A stretch of 33,827 bases of DNA from CAZOWW01 sp964583765 (GCA_964583765.1 CAZOWW010000059.1:1-33827), one strand, 5' to 3'; shown: positions 15,449-23,924, numbered from the stretch's first letter. Made by a program: numbers and translations. The notes: generated from the sequence alone by a model not told the origin.

Positions 15449-17321
15449 CGCGGGCCCGGCGCTTCTCGCGCTCGAAGGCGACGAGCTCGACCTTGCGCAG
15501 GCGAATGGCCTGGGGCGTGATCTCGACGCACTCGTCGTCGCGGCAGAACTCCAGGCTCTGCTCCAGGGAGAGGGTGCGCGGCGGCACCAGGCGCTCGAGT
15601 TCGTCACCGGTGGAGGAGCGGATGTTGGTGAGCTTCTTCTCCTTGGTGATGTTCACGTCCATGTCGTCGGAGCGGGAGTTCTCCCCGACGATCATGCCCT
15701 CGTACACCTCGGTGGTCGGCGGCACGAACAGGGTGCCGCGTTCCTGCAGGTTGAAGCTCGCGTACGAGGTGACGACCCCGGCCCGGTCGGCCACGAGCGA
15801 GCCCGTGGGGCGGGTCCGCAACTCACCGACCCAGGGCTCGTACTGCTCGAAGACGTGGTGGGCGATGCCGGTGCCACGGGTCTCGGTGAGGAACTCGGTG
15901 CGGAAACCGATCAGGCCACGGGCCGGGACGCTGAACTCGATCCGGACCCAGCCGGTGCCGTGGTTGACCATGTGCTCCATGCGTCCCTTGCGCAGGGCGA
16001 GCAACTGGGTCACCGCCCCGAGGTACTCCTCCGGCACGTCGATGGTGAGCCGCTCGAAGGGTTCGTGCAGGCGACCGTCGATCTCCCGGGTCACCACCTG
16101 CGGCTTGCCCACGGTGAGCTCGAAGCGCTCCCGGCGCATGGTCTCGACGAGGATCGCCAGCGCCAGCTCGCCCCGGCCCTGCACCTCCCAGGTGTCCGGC
16201 CGCTCCGTGGGCAGCACCCGGATCGAGACGTTGCCGACGAGCTCCCGCTCGAGCCGGTCCTTGACCAGCCGGGCGGTCAGCTTGTGTCCCCGCACCCTGC
16301 CGGCCAGCGGCGAGGTGTTCGTGCCGAGGGTCATCGAGATCGCCGGCTCGTCCACCGTGATCAGCGGCAACGGCCGGGGGTCGTCGGGGTCGGCGAGGGT
16401 CTCCCCGATGGTGATGTCCGGGATACCGGACACCGCGATGATGTCCCCGGGACCGGCCTCGGTCGCACTCACCCGGTCCAGGGCCTCGGTCATGAGGAGT
16501 TCGGCGACCTTGACCCGCTCGACCGAGCCGTCGCGCCGGCACCAGGCGGCCTGCTGGCCGCGCCGGATCTGCCCGGACCGCACCCGGCACAGCGCGAGGC
16601 GGCCCAGGAAGGGCGAGGCGTCGAGGTTGGTCACATGTGCCTGCAGCGGAGCCTCGTCGTCGTAGGACGGCGGCGGCACGGTCGCCATGATCGTGGCGAA
16701 GAGGGGCTGCAGGTCGGGGCTGTCCGGCAGGGCCCCGTTCTCGGGGCGTTCCAGGCTCGCCCGGCCGGCCTTGGCCGCCGCGTACACGATCGGGAAGCCG
16801 AGGACGGCGTCCACGTCCAGGTCCGTGCCCTCGGTGAGGTCGAGGAAGAGCTCGTAGGTCTCGTCGACGACCTCGGCGATCCGGGCGTCCGAGCGGTCCA
16901 CCTTGTTCACCACGAGGACCACGGGAAGGTGCGCGGTGAGTGCCTTGCGCAGCACGAACCGGGTCTGCGGCAGCGGGCCCTCGGAGGCGTCGACCAGCAG
17001 CACGACCCCGTCCACCATGGACAGGCCCCGCTCCACCTCGCCGCCGAAGTCGGCGTGACCAGGGGTGTCCACGATGTTGAAGGTGACGCCCTCGGGCGGC
17101 GCACCCACCCCGGTCCAGCGGACCGCGGTGTTCTTCGCGAGGATCGTGATGCCCTTCTCGCGCTCGAGGTCACCGGAGTCCATGGCGCGCTCGTCCACGT
17201 GCTGGTGGGCCCCGAAGGAGCCGGTCTGCCAGAGCATGGCGTCGACAAGAGTGGTCTTGCCGTGGTCGACGTGGGCGACGATGGCCACATTGCGCAGGTC
17301 GTCACGGGTTCGGAGGGACAT
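15435..17321 (-). CDS. typA: Translational GTPase TypA/BipA
   Basis: This ribosome-binding GTPase of the EF-G superfamily acts in ribosome assembly and in stress and low-temperature growth. It has 628 residues, typical for the family. G1 is AHVDHGKT (16-23), G3 DTPGHADF and G4 NKVD. Beta-barrel, domain III and V blocks follow, including VQGRGELALAILVETMRRE, ARGLIGFRTEFLTETRGTG and the BipA-specific C-terminal NLQERGTLFVPPTTEVYEGM, LTNIRSSTGDE and SLEFCRDDECVEITP. The start is ATG 17321, without a strong ribosome-binding site. TAGAAT at 17361-17366 may be its -10. It is placed between a NUDIX gene and mshB, close to a peptide importer, a neighbourhood I recall from other actinobacteria. Confidence 0.97.
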   Translation of the reverse strand: MSLRTRDDLRNVAIVAHVDHGKTTLVDAMLWQTGSFGAHQHVDERAMDSGDLEREKGITILAKNTAVRWTGVGAPPEGVTFNIVDTPGHADFGGEVERGLSMVDGVVLLVDASEGPLPQTRFVLRKALTAHLPVVLVVNKVDRSDARIAEVVDETYELFLDLTEGTDLDVDAVLGFPIVYAAAKAGRASLERPENGALPDSPDLQPLFATIMATVPPPSYDDEAPLQAHVTNLDASPFLGRLALCRVRSGQIRRGQQAAWCRRDGSVERVKVAELLMTEALDRVSATEAGPGDIIAVSGIPDITIGETLADPDDPRPLPLITVDEPAISMTLGTNTSPLAGRVRGHKLTARLVKDRLERELVGNVSIRVLPTERPDTWEVQGRGELALAILVETMRRERFELTVGKPQVVTREIDGRLHEPFERLTIDVPEEYLGAVTQLLALRKGRMEHMVNHGTGWVRIEFSVPARGLIGFRTEFLTETRGTGIAHHVFEQYEPWVGELRTRPTGSLVADRAGVVTSYASFNLQERGTLFVPPTTEVYEGMIVGENSRSDDMDVNITKEKKLTNIRSSTGDELERLVPPRTLSLEQSLEFCRDDECVEITPQAIRLRKVELVAFEREKRRARARRA

Positions 17322-17360
17322 GCGCGAGTACTCACTATCGTCGCGGGACTGGGCGAGCCC

Positions 17361-17366
17361 ATTCTA
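17361..17366 (-). promoter_or_regulatory. Possible -10 (TAGAAT) for typA
   Basis: TAGAAT on the minus strand fits the sigma-A -10 consensus and lies 40 bases before the typA start. The -35 region is not recognisable, so the call is tentative. Confidence 0.35.
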
Positions 17367-17444
17367 GGGCTGTCCTGTGCACGCACCCGGCGGCGAGGGA
17401 CCGGTCCGCACCGCTCACCCTGTGTCAGGCTGGACGGTCCGCTC

Positions 17445-17486
17445 AGGGACGTTCACCCAGGGACGTTCACCCAGGGACGCTCGCAC
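17445..17486. repeat. 14-bp tandem repeat upstream of typA
   Basis: Two identical copies of agggacgttcaccc (17445-17458, 17459-17472) and a diverged third copy (17473-17486) lie between the NUDIX stop and the typA start. The function is unknown. Confidence 0.85.
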
Positions 17487-17528
17487 CGTCGCGCGCCGGG
17501 CAGCCCACGACCGGCGGCGGCACCGGGT

Positions 17529-17951
17529 TCACCCGGCGAGCAGCGCCTGTACCACGGGCATGTCGGCGGGGAGCCACGGCACGTCCAGCCAGTGCCCCGC
17601 CCCGAGCCACCGCAGCTGGTCGTGGCCCTCCAGAGGGCGCGGTGGCCGGCCGACCACCCGCACGAGCCAGACCCGCATCCGGTGCCGGGGGGACATCTGC
17701 CACCCCGGCCGGTCCTCGTCCGGTCCGGTGACCTCGCGTCCCAGCTCCACCTGGACGCCGAGTTCCTCCTCGAGCTCCCGGCGTAGCGCGGCCAGCAGGG
17801 TCTCCCCCGGCTCGACCTTGCCCCCGGGCAGTTCCCACCCGCCGGCGAGGTGAGGCGGCTCGGTCCGGCGGGCCGCGAGGAGCAGCGTGGGGTGGTCCAG
17901 GTCGTCGACCACGGCCGCGCCCACCACGAGGATGACGCCGTCCGGGGCCAT
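17529..17951 (-). CDS. MutT-like NUDIX hydrolase
   Basis: This ~140-residue protein hydrolyses a nucleoside diphosphate linked to another group, perhaps oxidised nucleotides as MutT does. The NUDIX box G44-x5-E50-x7-R58-E59-L-x-E62-E63-x-G65-V is complete. LLLAARRTEPPHLAGGWELPGGK is the common actinobacterial MutT opening. The C-terminus (HDQLRWLGAGHWLDVPWLPAD) is also standard. The start is uncertain: ATG 17951 is taken, with GTG 17966 and GTG 17984 upstream in frame and no good ribosome-binding site for any. It runs toward typA and may share its transcript. The substrate cannot be told from sequence. Confidence 0.9.
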   Translation of the reverse strand: MAPDGVILVVGAAVVDDLDHPTLLLAARRTEPPHLAGGWELPGGKVEPGETLLAALRRELEEELGVQVELGREVTGPDEDRPGWQMSPRHRMRVWLVRVVGRPPRPLEGHDQLRWLGAGHWLDVPWLPADMPVVQALLAG

Positions 17952-18164
17952 GACCGTCTCGTCCACTGGCCGAGAGTGCCACACCGGAGCTGCCGCTGCC
18001 GAGAGATCGACAGCGGCTCACCTCAGAATTCGGTGGAATGTCGCCGCGGATCCACGCAGCGTGGATGCATTCTCAACCCACCGTCGTGTCACTGGGCGCC
18101 GTCGTCCTCCGGGCCCAGTAGTTCCGGGATTGCCGGCGCCCGGGCCGGAGGGCACTGTGAGCAG

Positions 18165-18854
18165 ATGGCCGACTCTCCCGTGTCCCGACTCTCCCCCGCC
18201 GACCTGGCCGAGGCCCTGCCCGGGTTGCCCGGGGTGGACCACCACGTCGCCGGGGCACTCACCCTGGCCGTGCAGGCCCCGGACTTCGCCGCGGCGGTGC
18301 GGCTGATCGGGCTGATCGCCCGGGCGGCCGAGGAGCAGGACCACCACCCCGACCTCGACCTGCGCGGGAACACCGTGTTCCTGGCACTGAGCACCCACTC
18401 CGCGGGCGGGGTGACCACGCGGGACCTGGATCTGGCCCGCTCCGTGCTGGCGGCGGCGGACCTCGTGGACGGCGTGGTGCTGCCGGCGCCCGAGCGAGTG
18501 GAGATCGCCCTGGACTGCGTGGACGCCGATGCGGTGCGGCCGTTCTGGCGTGCCGGGCTCGGATACCAGGAGTGGGCGTCCGCCGACGGCCAGCGCGAGC
18601 TGCACGACCCCCTGGGCCGCGGACCGGTGCTCTGGTTCCAAGCGATGGACCCGCCCCGCACGGAGCGGGGACGGCTGCACCTGGACGTCTACCTGCCCGA
18701 CGTCGCGGCGGCCCGGCAACGACTCGCCGAGACCCTGGCCGCGGGCGGCCGACTCGTCACGGACGCCCACGCCCCCTCCTGGTGGGTGGTCGCGGACGCC
18801 GAGGGCAACGAACTGTGCCTGTGCACCCGGGAACCCGCGCCCCGGGCGAGCTGA
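18165..18854 (+). CDS. Pterin-4a-carbinolamine dehydratase fused to a VOC/glyoxalase-like domain
   Basis: The 229-residue two-domain product starts at ATG 18165, with GGAGGG 12 bases upstream (a long spacing). Residues ~8-98 are a PCD/DCoH domain with the active-site run EEQDHHPD (56-63) and the second motif THSAGGVTTRDLDLA (77-91). Residues ~111-225 form a VOC fold of the Glyoxalase_6 type (EIALDCVDADAVRPFW, ELHDPLGRGPVLWFQ, RLHLDVYLPD, VVADAEGNELCLCT). PCD domains dehydrate 4a-hydroxytetrahydropterin and also act as dimerisation cofactors. No pterin-dependent hydroxylase is nearby, so the substrate is unknown. The gene is divergent from the NUDIX gene and convergent with the importer operon. 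Confidence 0.88.
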   Translation: MADSPVSRLSPADLAEALPGLPGVDHHVAGALTLAVQAPDFAAAVRLIGLIARAAEEQDHHPDLDLRGNTVFLALSTHSAGGVTTRDLDLARSVLAAADLVDGVVLPAPERVEIALDCVDADAVRPFWRAGLGYQEWASADGQRELHDPLGRGPVLWFQAMDPPRTERGRLHLDVYLPDVAAARQRLAETLAAGGRLVTDAHAPSWWVVADAEGNELCLCTREPAPRAS

Positions 18855-18865
18855 CCACCGGCTCA

Positions 18866-18918
18866 CCGACCGACCACCGGCTCACCAGCTGACCGCAGGC
18901 ACGCCGACCGACCACCGG
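18866..18918. repeat. 15-bp direct repeat in the convergent gap
   Basis: ccgaccgaccaccgg occurs at 18866-18880 and 18904-18918, between the PCD-VOC gene and the end of the importer operon. No clean terminator hairpin is visible there. Confidence 0.8.
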
Positions 18919-18955
18919 ACCGGCACCCCGGACCGGGTCGGCCGTGGCCACCGGT

Positions 18956-19996
18956 TCAGACGACGGCGTGCACCTCGGCGAAGTGACAGGCCACCTGGTG
19001 CGCGGGCTCGCTGCCGGCCCGCGGGATCAGAGCCGGCACCTCCTGGGCGCAGATCTCCTGGGCCTTCCAGCACCGGGTCCGGAAGCGGCATCCGCTCGGC
19101 GGGTTCACCGGACTGGGAACGTCCCCGGAGAGCAGGATCCGTTCGCGATGCGCCTGACTGGTCGGGTCGGCGATCGGGGCGGCCGAGAGCAGTGCCTGGG
19201 TGTACGGGTGCCGGGGCCGGTCGTAGACGTCGTCCCGGCCACCGATCTCCATGATCTTCCCGAGGTACATCACGGCCACCCGGTCGGAGATGTGCCGCAC
19301 CACGGAGAGGTCGTGCGCGATGAAGACGTAGGCGAGGTTCAGGCGTTCCTGCAGTTCCTCCAGCAGGTTCACCACCCCGGCCTGAACCGAGACGTCCAGC
19401 GCCGAGACCGGCTCGTCGAGGATCAGCAGCTTCGGCTCCAGGGCCAGCGCGCGGGCGATCCCGATCCGCTGGCGCTGACCGCCGGAGAACTCGTGCGGGT
19501 AACGGTTGCCGTGCTCGGGGTTCAGCCCCACCACGCGCAGCAGCTCGGCGACCCGGTCCGGGCCGGCGGTCGCCCAGGTGCCGTGGATCCTGAAGGGCTC
19601 GGCGACGATGTCGTTGATCGGCATCTTCGGATTGAGCGAGGCGTACGGGTCCTGGAACACGATCTGCATGTCCCGGCGCACCTCGCGCAGGGCACGCACG
19701 GGCAGGGTGGTCAGCTCGAGTCCGTCGAAACGCACCGATCCGGAGGTGGGGCGGTGCAACTGCAGCACCGCCCGTCCCGTGGTCGACTTGCCGCAGCCGG
19801 ACTCCCCCACGAGCCCCAGCGTCTCGCCCCGGTCCACCGCGAAGGTGATCCCGCTGACGGCCTGGACGTGGCCGACGGTCCGCCGCAGCAGCCCCCCGCC
19901 CTTGACGGGGAAGTTCATCACCAGGTCGGTGACCTCGAGCAGGTGCCGGGACTCGACGGCCCCCACCCCGGTCGCGGTCTGCGTGCTCGCGCTCAC
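18956..19996 (-). CDS. Peptide/nickel-type ABC importer, ATP-binding subunit (DppF/OppF-like)
   Basis: The 346-residue ATPase is the last gene of the importer operon. Walker A is GESGCGKS (64-71), the Q-loop FQDPYASLNP, the signature FSGGQRQR and Walker B LLILDEP with an H-loop IAHDLSVVRH. The C-terminal oligopeptide-transport extension has a cysteine set (CRFRTRCWKAQEIC ... ACHF) of the kind that binds a 4Fe-4S cluster in mycobacterial Opp ATPases. The start is GTG 19996, overlapping the stop of the DppD-like gene by four bases, so the ATPases are translationally coupled. It pairs with the DppD-like subunit. The substrate, probably short peptides, is not defined by sequence. Confidence 0.94.
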   Translation of the reverse strand: MSASTQTATGVGAVESRHLLEVTDLVMNFPVKGGGLLRRTVGHVQAVSGITFAVDRGETLGLVGESGCGKSTTGRAVLQLHRPTSGSVRFDGLELTTLPVRALREVRRDMQIVFQDPYASLNPKMPINDIVAEPFRIHGTWATAGPDRVAELLRVVGLNPEHGNRYPHEFSGGQRQRIGIARALALEPKLLILDEPVSALDVSVQAGVVNLLEELQERLNLAYVFIAHDLSVVRHISDRVAVMYLGKIMEIGGRDDVYDRPRHPYTQALLSAAPIADPTSQAHRERILLSGDVPSPVNPPSGCRFRTRCWKAQEICAQEVPALIPRAGSEPAHQVACHFAEVHAVV

Positions 19997-21027
19997 GAGC
20001 CCACCTCTTCGTTCCGGAAGATCGACACGGGGTCCTCACGGTCGGCCAGGTCCACCCACCGGTGGCAGGCGGCGGTGTGCGCCTGCTGTTCGGTCGCCGT
20101 CAGGGACGGCTCGACCTGTTCGCACCGCTCGATCCGCAGTGGGCACCGCGGCGAGAACGGACACCCCGGCGGCAGATTGATCAGTGACGGCGGGGAACCC
20201 GGGATCGGCCGCAATCGGGTGCCGGCACTCGCCAGGGTCGGGATCGAACCGAGCAGACCGGCCGTGTAGGGCATGCGCGGCGACCGGAACACCTGCGCCG
20301 TCTCGCCGTACTCGACCGCCCGGCCCGCGTACATCACGAGCACGCGCTGGGCGATCGAGGCGACCACCCCGAGGTCGTGGGTGATCAGGATGATCGCGGC
20401 GTTGACGGCGTCCTTGACCTCGAGCAGCTTCTCCAGGATCTGGGCCTGCACGGTGACGTCGAGGGCCGTGGTCGGCTCGTCCGCGATGATGATCTCCGGG
20501 TTGTTGATCACCGCCATCGCGATCATCACCCGCTGCCGCATACCGCCGGAGAACTCGTGCGGGTAGGCACCGAGCCGCTCCCGCGGCTGCGGGATGCCCA
20601 CCAGGTCCAGCATCTCCAGCGCCCGGTCCAGCGCCCGCCTGCGGGAGACCGCCTCGTGCGAGCGCACGGTCTCCGCGAGCTGGTCACCGATGCTGTAGAC
20701 GGGATTCAGCGCGGTCATGGGGTCCTGGAAGATCATGCCGATCCGCCGCCCGCGCAACGACCGCTGCTCGGCGGCACTCATGCGCAGCACGTCCCGGCCC
20801 CGCAGCAGCACCCGACCCTCGACCTGCGCGGTGCGCGGCAGCAGCTGCATGAGCGCCATGGACGAGACCGACTTGCCCGAGCCGGACTCCCCGACGATCC
20901 CGAGCACCTCCCGCTCGGCCAGCGTGTAGGACACCCCGCGGACGGCGTTGACCACGCCGTCCTCGGTCGGGAACCGCACCGCGAGATCCTCCACCGAGAG
21001 CAGTGGCGCGGTCGTCTCGTCGCTCAT
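19993..21027 (-). CDS. Peptide/nickel-type ABC importer, ATP-binding subunit (DppD/OppD-like)
   Basis: The 344-residue ATPase has Walker A GESGSGKS (46-53), the Q-loop FQDPMTALNP, the signature FSGGMRQR, Walker B IIIADEP and ITHDLGVVA. The C-terminal domain holds CPFSPRCPLRIERC and a later C in TAACHRW, the candidate 4Fe-4S ligands of this family. The start is ATG 21027, overlapping the permease stop as ATGA; its own stop overlaps the DppF-like start. It forms the nucleotide-binding heterodimer with the next subunit on the cytoplasmic face of the membrane. Confidence 0.95.
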   Translation of the reverse strand: MSDETTAPLLSVEDLAVRFPTEDGVVNAVRGVSYTLAEREVLGIVGESGSGKSVSSMALMQLLPRTAQVEGRVLLRGRDVLRMSAAEQRSLRGRRIGMIFQDPMTALNPVYSIGDQLAETVRSHEAVSRRRALDRALEMLDLVGIPQPRERLGAYPHEFSGGMRQRVMIAMAVINNPEIIIADEPTTALDVTVQAQILEKLLEVKDAVNAAIILITHDLGVVASIAQRVLVMYAGRAVEYGETAQVFRSPRMPYTAGLLGSIPTLASAGTRLRPIPGSPPSLINLPPGCPFSPRCPLRIERCEQVEPSLTATEQQAHTAACHRWVDLADREDPVSIFRNEEVGS

Positions 21028-22004
21028 GCGCGCACCCTGTTCTGCTTGGGGTCGAACGCGTCACGGAGGCCGTCGCCGATGAAGTTCACGGACAACGCGA
21101 TCGCGATGATGAACAGACCGGGCCACCAGAACAGCCAGGGCCGGGTGGTGGACGCCGTCTGGTAGTTCGACACCAGGAGCCCCAGCGAGGTGTCGGGCGC
21201 CCGCACACCGAGACCGAGGTAGCTGAGCGCCGTCTCCAGGAGGATCGCGGAGGAGATGGTCAACGTGGCGTTCACGATGATCGTGCCCACGATGTTCGGC
21301 AGCAGGTGACGCATGATGATCCGCGGACCGCTGGCGCCCAGGGCCCGCGCCGCCTCGATGAACTCCTTCTCCCGCAGCGAGAGCAGCTCACCGCGGATCA
21401 ACCGGGCCAGCTGCATCCACTCCAGGAAACCGAGCACCAGGGCCAGGGCCATGATCCCCGCCCCGCCGTACTTGTGCGCCACGATCGCCGCGATCACCAG
21501 GAGCGGGATGGTCAGGAAGACGTCGGTGATCCGCATGAGCACGCTCTCCGCGAATCCCCGGAAGAAACCCGCGATGGCGCCCACGAGCAGGCCCAGCAGG
21601 GTCGAGACCAGTCCGACGGTGAAGGCGATGATCAGGCTCTGCTGCGCGCCGCGCATGGTCAGGGCGAAGAAGTCGGTGCCGATGTCGGACTGCCCGAAGG
21701 GGTGCTGGCCGATCGAGAAGCCGTGGCCGCCGAGGAACTTCGGCAGGACGCTGAGCGTGGGGCTGCCCCCGTTCACCACGTCGCCGCTGCCGTCGTAGCT
21801 CTGGTGCCACCAACCGTGCACCGGGCCGAAGCCGATGGAGCTGAAGGCGAGCACCACGATCGCCAGCAGGACGAGCATGCCGCCCAGCGCACCCCGGTGC
21901 CGGAAGAACCGGCGCCTGACCATCTGCGCCTGGGTACGGGCGACGACGGTGAACTCACGTTCGACCGTCGGCGCGGGGGGCGCGGTGGAAGGTTCGGAGC
22001 TCAT
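21024..22004 (-). CDS. Peptide/nickel-type ABC importer, permease (DppC-like)
   Basis: The 326-residue inner-membrane permease has about six transmembrane spans, including GALGGMLVLLAIVVLAFSS near the N-terminus. The EAA loop that contacts the ATPase is EFIEAARALGASGPRIIMRH. SAILLETALSYLGLGVRAPD and WPGLFIIAIALSVNFIGDGLRD are standard DppC blocks. The start is ATG 22004 with GAGAGGA about nine bases upstream; both the start and this binding site lie in the preceding 61-codon small ORF, whose TGA overlaps the ATG. It should pair with the large DppB-like permease. Confidence 0.94.
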   Translation of the reverse strand: MSSEPSTAPPAPTVEREFTVVARTQAQMVRRRFFRHRGALGGMLVLLAIVVLAFSSIGFGPVHGWWHQSYDGSGDVVNGGSPTLSVLPKFLGGHGFSIGQHPFGQSDIGTDFFALTMRGAQQSLIIAFTVGLVSTLLGLLVGAIAGFFRGFAESVLMRITDVFLTIPLLVIAAIVAHKYGGAGIMALALVLGFLEWMQLARLIRGELLSLREKEFIEAARALGASGPRIIMRHLLPNIVGTIIVNATLTISSAILLETALSYLGLGVRAPDTSLGLLVSNYQTASTTRPWLFWWPGLFIIAIALSVNFIGDGLRDAFDPKQNRVRA

Positions 22005-22186
22005 CGGTCCCCGTCCTCTCGCTGCGACTGGCTAGGGAGCCGCCGGTCCGGGGTCGGGAACTCCCGGCTCGGGATCAGGGTGCGCTCGACGGTCAGGTGG
22101 ACCGGACTCAGGTGGACCGGGTTCACGGCGAACGGGCTCATGGCGAACGGGCTCATGGCGAACGGGCTCAGGTCGATCGGACTCAT
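22001..22186 (-). CDS. Small ORF with pentapeptide repeat, coupled to both permease genes
   Basis: This 61-codon frame starts at ATG 22186, which overlaps the TGA of the DppB-like gene as ATGA, and ends in TGA 22001-22003, which overlaps the ATG of the DppC-like gene as ATGA. It therefore fills the space between the permeases exactly. The product begins MSPID and continues LSPFA, MSPFA, MSPFA, VNPVH, LSPVH, then a non-repeat basic and proline-containing tail (LTVERTLIPSREFPTPDRR...). It has no membrane span or signal peptide. I recognise no homologue. It may be a real small protein, or a translated spacer that keeps ribosomes moving from one permease gene to the next. The double overlap is seen directly; function is not known. 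Confidence 0.5.
   Translation of the reverse strand: MSPIDLSPFAMSPFAMSPFAVNPVHLSPVHLTVERTLIPSREFPTPDRRLPSQSQREDGDR
22095..22184 (-). repeat. Six 15-bp tandem repeats between the permease genes
   Basis: Units at 22095, 22110, 22125, 22140, 22155 and 22170 follow the pattern atggcgaacgggctc with changes; 22140-22154 and 22155-22169 are identical. The 15-bp period keeps the frame of the small ORF and creates repeated ATG/CTG/GTG codons. Confidence 0.93.
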
Positions 22187-23712
22187 GACAACCGGATCCG
22201 CGGGTCGAGATAGGCGTACGCGAGGTCCGCCAGCATGTTGAAGACGACGATGGACGCCGCCGTCACGATGAAGAAGGCCATCACCGGCGCGGGGTCCGTG
22301 ACGGTCAACGCGTGCACGAAGAGGGATCCCATGCCCTGCCAGCCGAAGACGTTCTCCGTGATGACCGCGCCCGCGATGACGTTGCCCAGGTCGAAGGCCA
22401 TGAGCGTGGTCACCGGGATGAGCGCGTTCCGGAACCCGTGGCGCATGATCACCGTGCGCTCGGTGAGCCCCTTCGCCCGCGCCGTGCGGATGTAGTCCTG
22501 GTTCATCACCTCGAGCATCGTGCTGCGCGTGTACCGCGTGTAGGTCGCGAAGGAGATCAGCATGATCGCGATCGTCGGGAGCACGAGGTGGGTGAGGTCG
22601 TCGATCAGGAAGTCGTAGAAGTTGCCGTTGAGGTTCGGCGTGTTGGCGCTGATGGTGGCCATCAGCCGGCCGTTCACCTGCATGGAGTAGTGCGGGACAC
22701 GGTCGAGGGTACGGTCGACCATGATCCAGAATCCGCAGAGCAGCCCCGTCAGCGCGGCGGCGCGGGCCGCCTGCGCACGGTCCAGACCACCCAGGAGGTA
22801 CCCGAGGCCGATGCCGACGGCGACGGTGACCAGGGCCAGGAGCGCCAGGCCACTCCAGGAGGGCGAGTCAAGGACGGGCAGCAGGGCGAACTGGGCGACC
22901 ACGCCCACCCCGGCGCTCGCCAGACTGGCGTAGAGCACCGACCGATGGCGCAGGCCGGCCACGAGCCAGGTCACGCCGAAGGCGCTCCCGGCGCAGAACA
23001 GGGTGACGAGCACCGGGCCCAGACTCGGCGTCTTGAACCACTTGCTCAATGACATGTACTCGAGAATCAGCGCGGAGAGGACGAAGGCGATCCCGCGCAC
23101 CGTCCAGCGGCGCCGGCGGTCCCCGCCGAGCAGCGCCCCCCAGGTGACCGCCGAGGCCAGGCTGAGCCCCAGGAGCCAGGGGATGCTGATTCTCGGGTCC
23201 CAGAGCCAGTTGTTGAACCGGATCGCCAGGTACTGCTTGAGCAGCACGGAGACCCAGAAGATGGGGAGCGAGAAGAAGACGAACGCGGCGAAGGTGATCG
23301 TGTAGTCGAATCCGCTGTACTGCCGGATCGCGGAGATGATCCCGAAGGTCACCCCGATCAGGATCGCCAGCAGCGTCGCCACCAGGACCAGTCGCAACGT
23401 GACGCCCATGGCCTGGTCGAGGAGGGTCGTGACATCCTGGTGCTGGCGGTTCGTGCCCAGATCGCACTTCTGCCCGGGCATCACGCACTTTCCGACGCCT
23501 TCGAGCCAGCCCACGTAGCGCCGCGGCACGGACTGGTCGAGGTGGAGATCGGCGGTCCGCTGGGCGATCTTCTGGGCCCGGTTCGGCGACTGGTCCGTCT
23601 TCAGGTCACCCAGGGGGTCCCCCGAGTTGGCGACCAGGACGAACACGATGAACGTGGAAGCCAGAAGGATCAGCAGCGACGCGATCATCCTGCGGATCAC
23701 GAAGACGGCCAC
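22183..23712 (-). CDS. Peptide/nickel-type ABC importer, permease (DppB-like) with a large extra membrane segment
   Basis: The 509-residue permease is far longer than the usual 305-340. The start is GTG 23712 (VAVFVIRRMIASLLILL) with GGAGG seven bases upstream; the longer opening has no such support. The N-terminal DppB part (1-170) contains VTLRLVLVATLLAILIGV and FFSLPIFWVSVLLKQYLA. An insert of about 165 residues (~172-340) carries four to six extra hydrophobic spans. DppB resumes at HLVLPTIAIMLISFATYTRYTRSTMLEV with the EAA loop DYIRTARAKGLTERTVIMRH and ends AYAYLDPRIRLS. The insert is in frame and membrane-like, not a frameshift. Its stop overlaps the small ORF start. Confidence 0.92.
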   Translation of the reverse strand: MAVFVIRRMIASLLILLASTFIVFVLVANSGDPLGDLKTDQSPNRAQKIAQRTADLHLDQSVPRRYVGWLEGVGKCVMPGQKCDLGTNRQHQDVTTLLDQAMGVTLRLVLVATLLAILIGVTFGIISAIRQYSGFDYTITFAAFVFFSLPIFWVSVLLKQYLAIRFNNWLWDPRISIPWLLGLSLASAVTWGALLGGDRRRRWTVRGIAFVLSALILEYMSLSKWFKTPSLGPVLVTLFCAGSAFGVTWLVAGLRHRSVLYASLASAGVGVVAQFALLPVLDSPSWSGLALLALVTVAVGIGLGYLLGGLDRAQAARAAALTGLLCGFWIMVDRTLDRVPHYSMQVNGRLMATISANTPNLNGNFYDFLIDDLTHLVLPTIAIMLISFATYTRYTRSTMLEVMNQDYIRTARAKGLTERTVIMRHGFRNALIPVTTLMAFDLGNVIAGAVITENVFGWQGMGSLFVHALTVTDPAPVMAFFIVTAASIVVFNMLADLAYAYLDPRIRLS

Positions 23713-23924
23713 GTCTCCACCTCCAGACCCGATCGCCGCGCTCCACCGAGACGCCCGACCGACATGTCGACCGGCCCACCGCACCGGGCCGATGCGCCCC
23801 GACCCTGCGTCGGAGCTCTGACTGCCCCGGCCCGCTCCGCGAGCGCACCGGCTCCTGCCCTCGGTCCCCGGAGGCGGCCCGGCGCCCTCGGCACCGATCC
23901 CCGTTCCGTGGGACCCACCTGCAC

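Noticed and set aside
12211..17786. Long plus-strand open frames opposite the FtsH-like, mshB and typA genes
   Set aside because: These are antisense artefacts of GC bias; all conserved motifs lie on the minus strand.
22095..22184. Regular repeats that could suggest a CRISPR array
   Set aside because: The 15-bp units are directly adjacent with no spacers, are in frame, and no cas genes are present.
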